DNA of 64,000 bases from JAKZVK01 sp965248255 (lineage in GTDB: Bacteria > Acidobacteriota > Terriglobia > Bryobacterales > UBA6623), in NCBI GenBank assembly GCA_965248255.1, contig CBDFIW010000004.1, positions 1,860,001-1,924,000 on the forward strand, in the 5' to 3' direction. The notes under the pieces were generated by a model. That model ran no database searches. It worked only from the letters and a program-made list of their open reading frames with translations, and was not told where the DNA came from. Below are positions 19,501 to 30,657 of the stretch, piece by piece. The position numbers were made by a program, and so were the translations under genes. The stretch's first letter is position 1. Every line of letters begins with the position of its first letter.

Positions 19501-22500
19501 CTCCACCGTGCGGATAGCCGCCGCGTTGCAGTCCACAAAGACGCCATCGTCGCCGATGCCGCCGCCGGTGCCGGCGGTGATGTCGAGACCGCTGATGACA
19601 GCGCTGACGTTGAAGACGGTGACTCCGGGCGAGGCGCCCGAGATCTTCGGCTGGGTGCCCGCGACGAGCAGGGTCTGCGGGCCCGGGACTACCACGCCTT
19701 GCTGGGTCACGCTGTCCGGGATGGTCAGGGCGATACCTTGGCCGATGAGGCGCTGGGCGTTGAGCAGGGTGATGCCGGAGCTCTGACCTGTGTCGGTTCC
19801 GTCGCCGGTGTAGACAAAGATGGTGTCGTTCGTGCCGGCGGCTGTCGAGGCCTCGGCGAGGGTGTTAAACGGGTCGGTCGAGGTGCCGATGTCGGAGCCG
19901 GGGTTGGTGTTGTCGACGTACCAGATCTGGTTGACGAAGCTGATGCTGACGGTGGCGGGGCCCATGCCGTTGAACAGGTCGTAGGTGAAGCTGTCGGTCT
20001 CGAAGGTCGCGCTGTTGGCGGCCGCGCCGGAGTCGGTCGGCGGCTTGTAGTTGAACTCGCAGTTGGAGGTGGTTACGGCGACCGTGCCACTGTTTGCGGT
20101 GAGGACTTCAATGCTGCCGGCGGCCAGATCGGGGTCCATGCCGTCGCCGTCAGCGATTCCCTGGACCTGGGTAATGAGAGGCCGCCGCCGCCGTCGGTGT
20201 CGTTCGAGCAGAGGTTGTCGTTGACCAGCACCTTGGCGGTGCTCGCGAAGGAGGTGGTGCTCGCTACTTCCAGCAGCGTGTTGCCGGCGGTCTGATAACT
20301 GTCGTTGGTGGCGGTGTTGGGCGGAACGGCGACGCCGTTGACGGTGACCGTGACCTGGGCCATGACGATGTTACCGGCCTTGTCGGTCAGCTCATACACG
20401 AAGGTATCCATGAAGCTGTTGCCGAGGCCAAGGAACGCGCCTGTGTAGTCGTAGAGCACGTTCGTCGGACTGGTGATGGTGGCGGTACCCATGGTGGGCG
20501 CGGTCATGATGCCGCGGAGGGAGATGATGTCGCCCGCGTCGGGATCGCTGTCCAGACCCCCGGCGCTGCCGTCGATGACGTTGATGGAAACCGTCATGTC
20601 CTCGTCGACCATGGCGGCGTCGTTCTGTGCCGTGGGCGCGTTGTCGAAGGGCCCGCCGCCGGTGAGGCAGCCTGCGCCGTAACCGATGGTGCCGCTTTCT
20701 AACACGTTCGCGGGGGGAATGCCGTTGACGGCGGCGAGGATGGCGGCGTCGCCCTGGACGACACTGATTGTGCCAGTCGGGGCCTGGTCGAAGTCGATGG
20801 CTCCACTCCCTGCATCGAGCGTGTTGCCGGACATGCTCACACACAAGGGGCCGGTGTCGGACACCACCCGCAATTCGTCGTCCACGCTGCCAGTGAGGGT
20901 CGTGTTGTGCAGGATGAACTCCAGGCTGCTGGGAGTATCTTCAACCTTGATGGCGGGTGTGGGGTTGCCGCTCGTCTCCGCAATACTTCCCCCCATGATG
21001 TTGATGCGGCCGCTGGCGTTGAGGAAGGTGACGGGTGTAATGAGGGCAATAGAGTTGGCGCTTACCGAATCAAAGTGCAGCGAGCCGGTACCGAAGTCGA
21101 CATTAAGCGCTTCGATGGCCCGACCGTCGGTGGCGTTGATCGTGCTGCCGGGCAGAGTCTTGGCGGTGCCGCCGTTGCTGAGGCGAAGGGCGACGCCATC
21201 GGTCGTGTTGAGGGTGACGACACCGAGGTTGGCCGTGCCGGTGAAGTCGACGATGTTGATGCCAAAGCCGGCGGCGGGATTCGTGTCGTTCACCGTGATG
21301 GTGTCGAAGTTGAGCGAGCCCGGACCGAAGTCGATTTCATTGGGGTTGGAATCCCCGTCGATGTTGATGGCCGCGCCGTCGGTGGCGTTGATGCTGCTGC
21401 CGGCGACGGTGGCGAGCGTGCCAGAGCCGGTGCCGACGATGCCGTCGGCGCCGCTCGCATCAATGTTGAGCGCGGCGTTGAAGTTGACCGTGAAGGTCGG
21501 GTCGTTGGCGGTCATTTCGACGGCGGCGTTGGTGAGAGCGGCGTCCATGCCGAGGTCGACCGTGCCGTTGAAGTTGACGGTGTCGTTGTTAGCTGCCGTG
21601 CCATTACCACTGATGGTGATGCCGAAGCCGGTGTCGTCGACGATCGTGCCGTCGTAATCGATGCTCGCATCGCTGTTGGTCAACAAGAAGACGTCACTCA
21701 ACCCACCGCTCAGGACGCTGGTCGAGTTGAAGAACAGGTCGCCTTGGATCTGAACGAACGAGACGCTTTCGCCGAGGAGAGTGACGCCGGCGCCGCCGGA
21801 CGTGCCGAACACCGCGGTCAGGGGGTCAAGGTCCATGGCGCCACCGAGCGCGGTCACGAGCTTCGGCTGGGTGGTTGGGGCCTCGGTCAACGGCGCCAGG
21901 GCCGCTCCGTTGCCGGCGATGGTGCTGCCGTCGGGTACGCTGATCCGGAAGCCCATCCCGCCCCCGGCGCTCAAAGGCCCAAAACCGTTGGCCTGCAGTC
22001 CAGCGTCGGTGGCAAAAACGTCGAGGACACCCGAGGCGAGACCGAAGTCTACATCGCCCTCGACATTGGTCAAGATCACACCGGTTGCGCCGACCGGGCT
22101 TCCCGAGGCGCCAACGGACGTGGCGCCGGCGGGCACGGTGTCGCCAGTGAAGTCGGGGTCGGACGGATTGGCGTCGAAGATAACGCCCGTCATGCTTACT
22201 CCCGTGCCGCTGACGCCGATCCCGGAGCTGATCCCGTCCAACACGTTGCCGCTGAAGCTCGTGATGAAAGTTCTTCCGGTGAAGGAATTGGCAACGCTGA
22301 CTCCGAAGTCATCGACTGCATCGCCGACGTTCACGAAGGTGTTGTTGTTGATGGCCAGCGTCAGGTTGCCCTCGTCCGAATTGATCGCCGCTATGCCCCG
22401 GTCGGTTGGGCCCTCGGTGGCATTGCCGAAGTCATTGTTCGCGATGAGGACCTCGGCGTTGGTCAGGGAGTTGGCCAGCACCTCGATGCCGATGCTCCCT

Positions 22501-25500
22501 CCGCCGGTCATGACCAGGCCCTGTACCTCCATGCCGGTGCGTTCCTCGCCCGCGGTCTCGATCACCACATCGCTTGTTCCCGGGCTGCCGATCTGGGGCT
22601 TGTTGCCCGCCGGGAAGAGGGACTGGCCGGGCTCGTTGCCCACGGGCATGGTGAATGGATTCCGTGCCGTCAGCTCGACGCCTTCGCCGATCAGCCGCTG
22701 TTGGTTGTTGAGCGTGATGCCACTGTCTTGGTTCGTCGTCGTGCCGTCACCGAAGAGGACGAAAATGTCTTCGCCGTCACTCGAGGCGTCTTCGCCGTCG
22801 TCGAGGTTCGCGTCACCGGCGCCATCGGAAAGCTTGTTGAACGGATTGACCGAGGTGCCGTCGCCGCCCGACGAGTGGTTGTTCTTGACGTACCAGATGC
22901 AGTCGACGAAGTTGATCGTCAGGGTGCCGTCGACCATGTTGAAGCCGTCGCTGACGGTGTAGGTGAGCGTATCGGGCCCGAGGCCGCAGCCGGCGGGCGG
23001 GTCGTACGTGAACTCGCCGCCGAGCGCCGTCGTAATGCTGAACGTCCCCGTGCTGGCATTGGCCGCCGAAACGCTGAAGATCAGCGGATCGTTCTCAGGG
23101 TCGGTGACGTTGCCCAGTGTCTGGATGTTGCTCGCCACATCGACCGACGGCACGCCGCTGTGGGATTTGGGCGCGGCCGCGGCTTCGGGAATCTCCGCCG
23201 CCAGGGCCTCTTCCTCGGCCGTCAACGGCGCTGGCGGGTTGCTGACATCCAGCCGCGTATTGCCGACCGTTTCGAGTCCCGCGCCGGGGTTGCCGACCAT
23301 CGGCGGCAGGCTCACCAGTTCCACGGTGTGGCCGGCCATGTCGGGGGCCGTCGGGTCGTCCGGGAAGTCAACCGTAGCCGTGTTGGTCACCATCTGCGTC
23401 GGTACGCCGCCGCTCACCGTCGCCTCGACGTTCAGCGTCACACCGACTCCCACCGCCAAGTCGATCGGCATGCAGGTGACTGTTTGGCCGGCCGCCGAGC
23501 AGGAAGCCGACGAGCCCCCGGCGCTAAACGTCAGCTCAGGTGGCAATTGATCGACGACGGTGATCCCCGTCGCATCCGACGGACCGGCGTTGAACACCAT
23601 CACGTCGAACGTCACCATCCCGCCGAGCGTCGCCATGGCCGGCCCGGTCTTCGTGATCGTCAGGTCGGATATCCTCTTAACCGTGATGTTGACGACGGCC
23701 ATGTCGCTCCCGCCTTCACCGTCGTCGACCTGGAACATGAACTCGTCCGGGCCGTCGTAGTCAGTGTTCGGCGTGTAAGGCACCTCGGCCGTCTCCCGAC
23801 TCTGCGGATTGATTGGGCCCAGCGTGCCGTTGGCCGGCGCCGTCAAGAGCGTGAAGGTCAGGGTGTCGCCGTCCGGGTCGCTGCCGCTCAGCAAGATCGG
23901 CAGCGGTACATTCTCGTTCGTCATCACGCTCTGCGGGTTGGCAGTGGGATCGGAGTTCTCCGGCACCGGCGCGCGGGTCACTTGCACCGAGACGGTGGCC
24001 GTGTCGAGCGCCTTGCCGTTCTCGTCGCTGATCGTGTATTCGAAACTGTCGAAGCCGATGAAACCGCTCCCGGGCGTGTAGGCCACCGTCGAGCCGTTCG
24101 TCGTCGTGCTCCCGTTGCCTGCCGCACCCACCGCGCTGATCGTCAGCGCGTCGCCGTCGGGATCAAAGTCGTTCCGCAACACATCGATCTCGAGGGCGGT
24201 GTCTTGGACCGCGTTGGCCGAGTCGTTGTTGTCCACCGGCGCATCCGGCAGCGGCTTCACTTCGATCTCTACCGTCGCCATCGAGCTGCCGCCGTTGGGG
24301 TCCGCCACTTGGAAGTCGAAACTGTCCAGGCCGTTGAAGTTCGCCACCGGCGTGTAGGTGACGTCAGCCGAGCCCGGCCTCGTCGACACCGGAGCGCTCA
24401 CCGCCCCGTTCGCCGGCGCCCGCGTGATCGTGAACGTCAGCGGGTCGCCCTCCGGGTCGCTGCCCGTCAGCGTGATCGCCAACGCCACGTCCTCGTCGGT
24501 CATCACCATCTGCCCGTTCGCCACCGGACCCTGATTGTTCGGGTCTTCCACGATCGCAATCGTGACGCCCAGGATGTCGTCGACGACGTCGATATCGAAG
24601 AGAGGACCCTTTCCCGGTGCCAGTGCACCGGTGCTGCCCACGCCCCCTATGGTCACTACAATCGGCACTGCCTCGCCCGCCGGCGTCCCCACTACGATCT
24701 CGATGTTGAGCTGCAACAGCCCCGCAAATCCCGGCGCCCCGCCGACATATAGGATGTCTTGCTCCACCCCGCCGATCCTCACCACCACGTCGGCGATCGG
24801 GATCGGCAGCGGTACGTCCACCGGCACTCCCGTCAAACCCGTCGGCACCGTCTGCCCTTCGCCCGTCCCGTACAGCGTCACGATCTGTCCCGGCGCCACC
24901 GGGTTCTCGGCCGTGTTCAGCGTGCCTTCGGGAAACAGCACCGCGATCACCTGGCCGATGCCGTTCTCTAACGTGAACAGCCCCGGCGCCGTCTCGGCCA
25001 CGTCGATCGTCACGATATTCGATGCCGTGCCGTTGAAAATCACTTGCACCGTGACTTGCTCCGTGCCGTCGACCTCGTACGGCACTTGGCAGTTCACCTG
25101 GTTTTCGCCAACAAAATACAGCGGCGCCGGCACGCCGTTGATCAGCACCTGCACCCCCGCCAGCAGCGTCGGCACGTTGCCTTCGTCGTTAAACGTGCTG
25201 TTGACGCCGGGGTCCGGTCCGATCTCCACCCCGAAGATCGAGATGATCTCGCCCGGCGCGATCGGTCCGCCGACGAACGTCGCCGCGTTCACGATGCCTT
25301 CCACCGTGATGCTGGGGCCGGTGATCTCGATCTTTGCGATGAACGCGTCGCGGCCGCCGTTGTACGTCAGGTCCGGCCCGACCGTCACCGGGAACGTCGC
25401 CGCCGTCGAGGTCGTTTGGCCCGCGATGAACACCCCGCCGTCCGAGCCGATCGCGATCCCTTCGCCGCGGTCGTCGGCGTCGCCGCCCAGGTAGCCCGCA

Positions 25501-27565
25501 TACGTCAGCGTCGAGCCCGCCGGGTTGATCTGCGCCACGTAGGCGTCCCGCACTCCGCCGAACACCCCCCGCGCGTCGACCGCGTCCCGCCGGTGAGGTG
25601 CGCGTTGCCGTGCTCGTCCAGCGCCACCGCGTTGCCGCTGTCAATCCCCTCGCCCCCCACGTAGCCCGCGTAGATTAGCGTCCCCCGCCCGACGCCACCT
25701 TGGCCGCAAAGGCGTCCTGCTGTCCGTTGTGCGTCAGGTCCGGTCCGCGCAAAACCGGGAGCGTCCCTTCCGTCGATCGCGTGTTGCCCGTCACGTGTGC
25801 CTGCCCGTCGGCGTCCACCGCGATCCCGTTGCCCGCCTCCGCCAGCTCCCCGCCGATATAGCCCGCGTACTCCAATACCGTGCCGTCGGCCCGCACCTGC
25901 GCCACAAACGCATCCGTCAGCCCGCCGTTATAGGTGAGGTCCGGTCCCACCGTCACCGGGAACGTCCCTTCGCTCGAGGACGTCTCGCCCGTGACGAACA
26001 CCTCGCCCTCGCCCCACACCGCGATGTCGTGGCCGGCGTCGGCCCCATCGCCGCCCAAGTACCCGGCGAACAGCAGCGCCGTCCCCGCCGCGTTCACCTT
26101 CGCCACGAAGCCATCCTGGGAGCCGTTCGCCGTCACGTCGGGTCCGATCGCCACCGGGAAGCTGAACTCGTCCGACAGCGTCTCGCCCACCACGTAGGCC
26201 TGGCCCGCGGCGTCCACCGCGATGCCGTTGCCGCCGTCCGGCTCCTCGCCGCCGATATACCCCGCATACAGCAACGCCGTGCCCGCCGCGTTGATCTTCG
26301 CCACGAATGCATCCAGCGTCCCACCGTTGAACGTCAGGTCCGGTCCCAGCAGCGTCGGAAACGTCGTGGCGTCCGATTCGGTCTCCCCGGTGATATAGGC
26401 CGCCCCCGCCCCGTCCACCGCGATCGACGCCCCCCGGTCCGCACCGTTGCCGCCCAGGTAGCCCGCATAGACCAACCCCGTGCCCGCCGCGTCACCTTCG
26501 CCACAAAGGCGTCGCTGTTGCCGTTGAACGTCAGGTCCGGCCCCGCCAGCACCGGAAAGCCCGCCGTGCCCGCCGTCTCGCCCGTCACGTAGGCGTTGCC
26601 GGCGGAGTCCACCGCCACGTCCGCCCCGCGGTCCAACGCCGTCCCCCCGATGTAGCCGGCGTAGATCAACACCGACGGATCGATGATCAGCACCCGGCTC
26701 GCGTCGTACTCGCCCAGCGCGAAGCCATAGCGGACCCGCTCCTCGCTAGCGGTCGGGTCTACGGAATAGGCCGCCGGAATCGCAACACGGCGTCCGCCAC
26801 GCTCTTGGTAGACGTAGGGCTTGTCGTCGCGGAAGCCGCCCACCGGCGTCGAGACTTCCAACTGTCCCGCGCCGTTCAACCGCACGTCCGCGCCGCGATA
26901 GGCCAGCCGAATCACGGCCGGGTCAGCGCCGGGATTAACCACAAATTGATACTTGAGCCGATTGACCGTCCCCGAATAGATCAGGTCTACGCCCGGCCAC
27001 AGATCGCGATAGGCGCTCGGGAGTAGGTCGGCAACCCCGTCTGCCCCTCAAACGACGCGCCCTTGAAGTAGCTGACCGCCGCCGGCGTCCGCTCGACTCC
27101 CTCCAGGCGGACTTCCGCATTCGCCCCCACAAAGTCCAGCTTCACCGCCCAACGCGCCACGGCTTCGGCATGCTCCGCCGGACCGCCATAGGACACGGCA
27201 TGCGCTCGCGGCTCGACCGACGCCGATCCCTCCGAGCCGCCCGTCACCGCAGCATCGGTCAACGAGCCCGGCTGTGAACCGGTCAGCGAATAAGTAACCC
27301 CTTGAGGAGTGAAATAAACCGCGGTCTCGCGCCCCTGCAGATAAAACACGACCCGCTCATCGGCCTGCCCGCGGTTCTCGACAAAATACAGCGGCAACCG
27401 CTCGAGCCGCAGATCAACCGGCTCCGCGCGCGCCGCGACCGCCGGGTCCCCGGCAACCCCGGCAGCGGTCCCCACTCCCAACACACCCCACCCCACCAGC
27501 GCCAACAGCACCACGGCGGCGGGCCATCTTACCTTCTCAAAGTCTTGTTGAAAATGACAGTGCAT
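16501..27565 (-). pseudogene. Giant secreted SBBP / Ig-like / DUF11 / beta-helix surface protein, frameshifted
   Basis: One gene of about 11 kb, read right to left in at least four frame changes (near 27015, 26491, 25575-25680 and 20185). From ATG 27565: a membrane/signal segment, an N-terminal SBBP cap (YFVENRGQADERVVFYLQG), about six SBBP beta-propeller repeats (IYAGYIGG...DAFVAKI), a TIGR03437-type domain (GIVNAATFVGGPIAPGE, QVNCQVPYEVDG), three cadherin/VCBS-like Ig domains (ITLTGSDPEGDPLTFTI), a DUF11 domain (LTITKTGPAMATLGGMVTFD), then two long beta-helix modules that resemble each other (WYVKNNHSSGGDGTSVNPFN and WYVDNTNPGSDIGTSTDPFN). Expected to be an exported adhesin or polymer-binding protein. 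The end at 16501 is abrupt (GAGSRFTGPAGGEQS), with the usual continuation missing. Frame 2 at 26491 needs a single lost A. Either a true pseudogene or an assembly with indels. Confidence 0.85.
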
Positions 27566-27842
27566 CGTCGAGACGCGTTGCGGGTACGACAGTCGGCGTG
27601 CGAACGGCCAATCGTAGCAGATTCCGATAAAAAAGGCAGTTTTGCCACAAGAGATCTTCGGGGCGGCGGATCGGTGGGCGGAGGCCCGCTCACTCGCCAC
27701 CTTTTCGGCTACGTCCACGGACGCACCTCGATACCTTGCACCTGAGCTCTCCTGCGTTGTCGAGGCCTTATGGGTACAGCCGATGGAGCACGCTGAATCA
27801 GGCGTGGACGTGCGAGTATAATGTGCGCGGAGGTGACTCCGC

Positions 27843-28043
27843 ATGAGCACGGCGGTAGCTCAGCCAAGAATCGATGACTGTGATTTGTCGAAGCTCGCGT
27901 TCTGGAAACAGCTGGAGCAGCTGGAAGTCGAGGGTTATGTCGTTCTGCCGGATCAGTTCTCGCTCGAATAGCTCAAAAAGCTGAGGAAGGAAACAGCCAA
28001 GCTGAAGACCGTACCGCGGGACTACAGCGACAAACAACAGGGC
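27843..28043 (+). pseudogene. N-terminal scrap of a phytanoyl-CoA dioxygenase (PhyH) family gene
   Basis: From ATG 27843 the frame reads DLSKLAFWKQLEQLEVEGYV then VLPDQFSLE, a TAG (27969-27971), and LKKLRKETAKLKTVPRDYSD. The FW-x-L...GYVVLPD...LKKLR pattern opens many PhyH-family oxygenases, where the position of the TAG is normally Gln. The iron-binding core is missing and similarity ends near 28040. The ATG is 278 bases from the divergent giant gene. The family call rests on a short stretch. Confidence 0.55.
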
Positions 28044-28243
28044 TGCAGCGGGACACACAGCAACAAGATAAGGAATGCCTCACCTGGCCTAAAGGTGGGT
28101 GTCCCGCGGCAGGGGAGCTTTGATCCCACCCTTGCAGGGCAGGAGATTGAATTCGGGCGGCGAACCTGCGTGCTGGGGTTGGTAGGCAGCTTACTCGGAA
28201 GGTACCGTCGGTCGCGGCACGGAACATTGGCTCGGAGGCTGCT

Positions 28244-29458
28244 ATGAAGATTACCGACGTACGGACGGTCTTACTGACGGGGCCTTGCACAAACGATCCC
28301 TTTTTGAGCGAAACCCGCAAGCGGCGCAGTGCGGCATTTGTCGAGATTCACACTGATACAGAACTAATCGGAATCGGCGAGACCTATGTGGGCTACTTTT
28401 TCCCCGAGGTGGTCCCGGAAATCGTTGAGTTCTTCAAGCCAATCCTTGTAGGACAGAGTGCTGACGATATTGCCGAACTGTGGAACCGGATGTATCATTG
28501 CGGCAATTTTTGGTGCAGAGTGGGCCTGGGCTTGGCAGTCATCAACGGCATAGAAGCGGCGCTTTGGGACCTGAAAGGCAAGCTGACACAATTACCTGTG
28601 TACGAGTTGCTGGGTGGGCGGAAGCATGACCAGATCCTCTGCTACGCCACCGGCGGACCCAGCAATTACCCGAAAGACCGGTTGGCAGCGAAGATCGACC
28701 ACTACCTGTCGCTGGGATTTCGGGCTTTCAAGATAGCTACCGGCAAATATTCGCCAGACGGTGGATCCTACACCCCGACGGGCGCTACCGAGGCGGCTGA
28801 CTTTGAGGGTGACAAACTGAAGTTCATTCGCTCACATGCGGGAGAGGAAGTCAGGGTCATGCTTGACGGGCACATGGGCAACAGCCCGGGCAAGACATGG
28901 GATCTTGAAATCGCCCAGGCGGTCGCGCAAGCCGCGGAGCCTTACGACCTGTTCTTCTTCGAAGAGCCATTGCATTACACGGACCCGTGGAGTTACGCGG
29001 AGTTGTGCCGTGGCACGCAAGTGCCAATCGCCGGGGGCGAGTGCCTGACCGGGACGCACGAGTGGCGTGTCTTCGTCGAGCAGGATTGCTTTGATATCGG
29101 CCAGCCGGACGGGGCGTTCACCGGGGGTCTCGGTGATTTCCTCAAGGTGGCGGCGATGCTTGACAGTCGGGGGCATGGGGTCGCCACCCATAGCTGGGGC
29201 GCCGGGGGAGCGTTCATGCAGAACCTTCATTGCGGCTTCGCTGCGCCCAATACCCGCATCCTCGAAATCGCACCCGACTACGCCGGGTTGCATGCCGACA
29301 TCATCGGCGATTCCTTTCAGATGGAGGACGGCTGTGCGCTGCCGCCCGACAAGCCGGGTCTTGGCATTGTGCTGACCGACGAGATCAAGAATCGGTATCC
29401 GTTCGTACGCGGTAGCGGCGAGTTCAACGACGTACCGGGCAAGATCTTGATTGACTGA
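28244..29458 (+). CDS. Enolase-superfamily (mandelate racemase/muconate lactonizing type) acid-sugar dehydratase
   Basis: A 404-residue cytosolic protein with the complete fold: an N-terminal capping domain (KITDVRTVLLTG) and a TIM barrel. Candidate active-site residues are Lys162 (FKIATG), metal ligands Asp208 (VMLDGH), Glu240/241 (FFEEPL) and Glu266 (GGECL), and the general base His316 (ATHSWG). The family abstracts the proton alpha to a carboxylate, often to dehydrate sugar acids; the exact substrate cannot be read. It is followed on the same strand by a D-2-hydroxyacid dehydrogenase and an SSF symporter, consistent with uptake and breakdown of a sugar acid. The start is the ATG at 28244. 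Confidence 0.9.
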   Translation: MKITDVRTVLLTGPCTNDPFLSETRKRRSAAFVEIHTDTELIGIGETYVGYFFPEVVPEIVEFFKPILVGQSADDIAELWNRMYHCGNFWCRVGLGLAVINGIEAALWDLKGKLTQLPVYELLGGRKHDQILCYATGGPSNYPKDRLAAKIDHYLSLGFRAFKIATGKYSPDGGSYTPTGATEAADFEGDKLKFIRSHAGEEVRVMLDGHMGNSPGKTWDLEIAQAVAQAAEPYDLFFFEEPLHYTDPWSYAELCRGTQVPIAGGECLTGTHEWRVFVEQDCFDIGQPDGAFTGGLGDFLKVAAMLDSRGHGVATHSWGAGGAFMQNLHCGFAAPNTRILEIAPDYAGLHADIIGDSFQMEDGCALPPDKPGLGIVLTDEIKNRYPFVRGSGEFNDVPGKILID

Positions 29459-29580
29459 CGAATCTCGATTCTATGTGAGCCAGGTGCCGCACATCAGTTG
29501 ATCTGTGTTAATGAGCGTTTCTCGTTTGCGCAGAAGCGAGCCGGCAAGGCTGGAACCGTAACGCCGCGGCTTTCCCTTCC

Positions 29581-30591
29581 ATGATCCACATTCTTGTCGA
29601 TACCCCGGTTGATGAGCACGCGCTAGCCAAGGTGAGGGCGATACCCGAGGTCCACCTTGAACTCGTCGAGCCGGAGGAGCGTGTTCGACCTCTGCCGGTC
29701 GAACTGCTTCGTCCGATCGAGGTACTCACCTGTATGTACCCGCCGGAAAACCTTTCCGATATGACGAACCTCCGGTGGATCCAGATCGCGTCGGCGGGAT
29801 ACAACCAGTTGTACGGCCTGGGCCTAGCCGCGCAAGGGATCCGTGCCAGCAACGGCCGGGGCTGCTTCGACATTCCTATCGCTGAGTGGAATATCGCGAT
29901 GATGGTCAACCTGGCCCGAGATTTGCGACAGATGATTCGGAATCAGGAGAAGGGCGACTGGGACCGGTCGGCGCGGTTCCAGAACGAAATCCGCGGCTTG
30001 ACGGTGGGCGTTTGGGGCTATGGCGGCATTGGTCGCGAAACGGCACGGTTGGCTAAGGCGATGGGGATGAGGGTTCATGTCCCCTCTCGCCGAGGGATCG
30101 GTCCCAGCGGAGACGTTTACTGTGTTCCCGGAACCGGTGACCCGGAAGGGGGGCTGCCCGACCGGGTTTACATACAAGAGGAGCAAACGGAGTTCCTCTC
30201 GGGCCTCGATTTTCTGGTGCTAACGCTGCCTCTTACTCAAAGCACAGAAGGCATCGTCGGCGAACGAGAGCTACGCACATTGCCGGGAACGGCCTATGTG
30301 CTCAATCCCGCGCGGGGGGCGATCATCGAACAGGCGGCTCTGCTAAGCGCGCTGCGGGAGGGTTGGATCGCGGGTGCGGCGCTCGACGCCCACTACGAAT
30401 ATCCAATGCCGCACGACCATCCCCTCTGGCAAATGCCAAACGTGATTATGACCCCACACATCTCAGGCTCGAGCCTCAGCCCGTTCTTTGTTCGCCGAAA
30501 CTGGGATATCTTTCTCGGGAACCTGGAGCGTTATTTGTCAGGCAAGACACTCTGGAACGAGTTGACACCCGAGCAGTTGGAAGGTCGATAG
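29581..30591 (+). CDS. D-isomer-specific 2-hydroxyacid dehydrogenase
   Basis: A 336-residue NAD-dependent dehydrogenase. The Rossmann dinucleotide motif is VWGYGGIGRETARLAKAMG. The substrate-binding arginine is in YVLNPARGAII and the catalytic histidine in IMTPHISGSS. The family interconverts D-2-hydroxyacids and 2-ketoacids. It lies 122 bases after the dehydratase gene and 66 before the transporter gene, all on one strand, so it probably acts on a product of the dehydratase. The ATG at 29581 has no strong ribosome site. Complete in length. Confidence 0.9.
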   Translation: MIHILVDTPVDEHALAKVRAIPEVHLELVEPEERVRPLPVELLRPIEVLTCMYPPENLSDMTNLRWIQIASAGYNQLYGLGLAAQGIRASNGRGCFDIPIAEWNIAMMVNLARDLRQMIRNQEKGDWDRSARFQNEIRGLTVGVWGYGGIGRETARLAKAMGMRVHVPSRRGIGPSGDVYCVPGTGDPEGGLPDRVYIQEEQTEFLSGLDFLVLTLPLTQSTEGIVGERELRTLPGTAYVLNPARGAIIEQAALLSALREGWIAGAALDAHYEYPMPHDHPLWQMPNVIMTPHISGSSLSPFFVRRNWDIFLGNLERYLSGKTLWNELTPEQLEGR

Positions 30592-30657
30592 GAATCGCTC
30601 CGACTACGAGGCGGAGAGCCGCCCTCGTCGCCGAGCCCTCGTCGCCTCCTTAGGCTC

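Noticed and set aside
20907..24752. A 1281-codon open frame on the plus strand opposite the giant beta-helix gene, with several other long frames nearby
   Set aside because: Composition is Arg/Val/Asp/Gly-rich without domains. These are antisense shadows of Thr/Gly/Ala/Val-rich codons in a high-GC gene on the minus strand.
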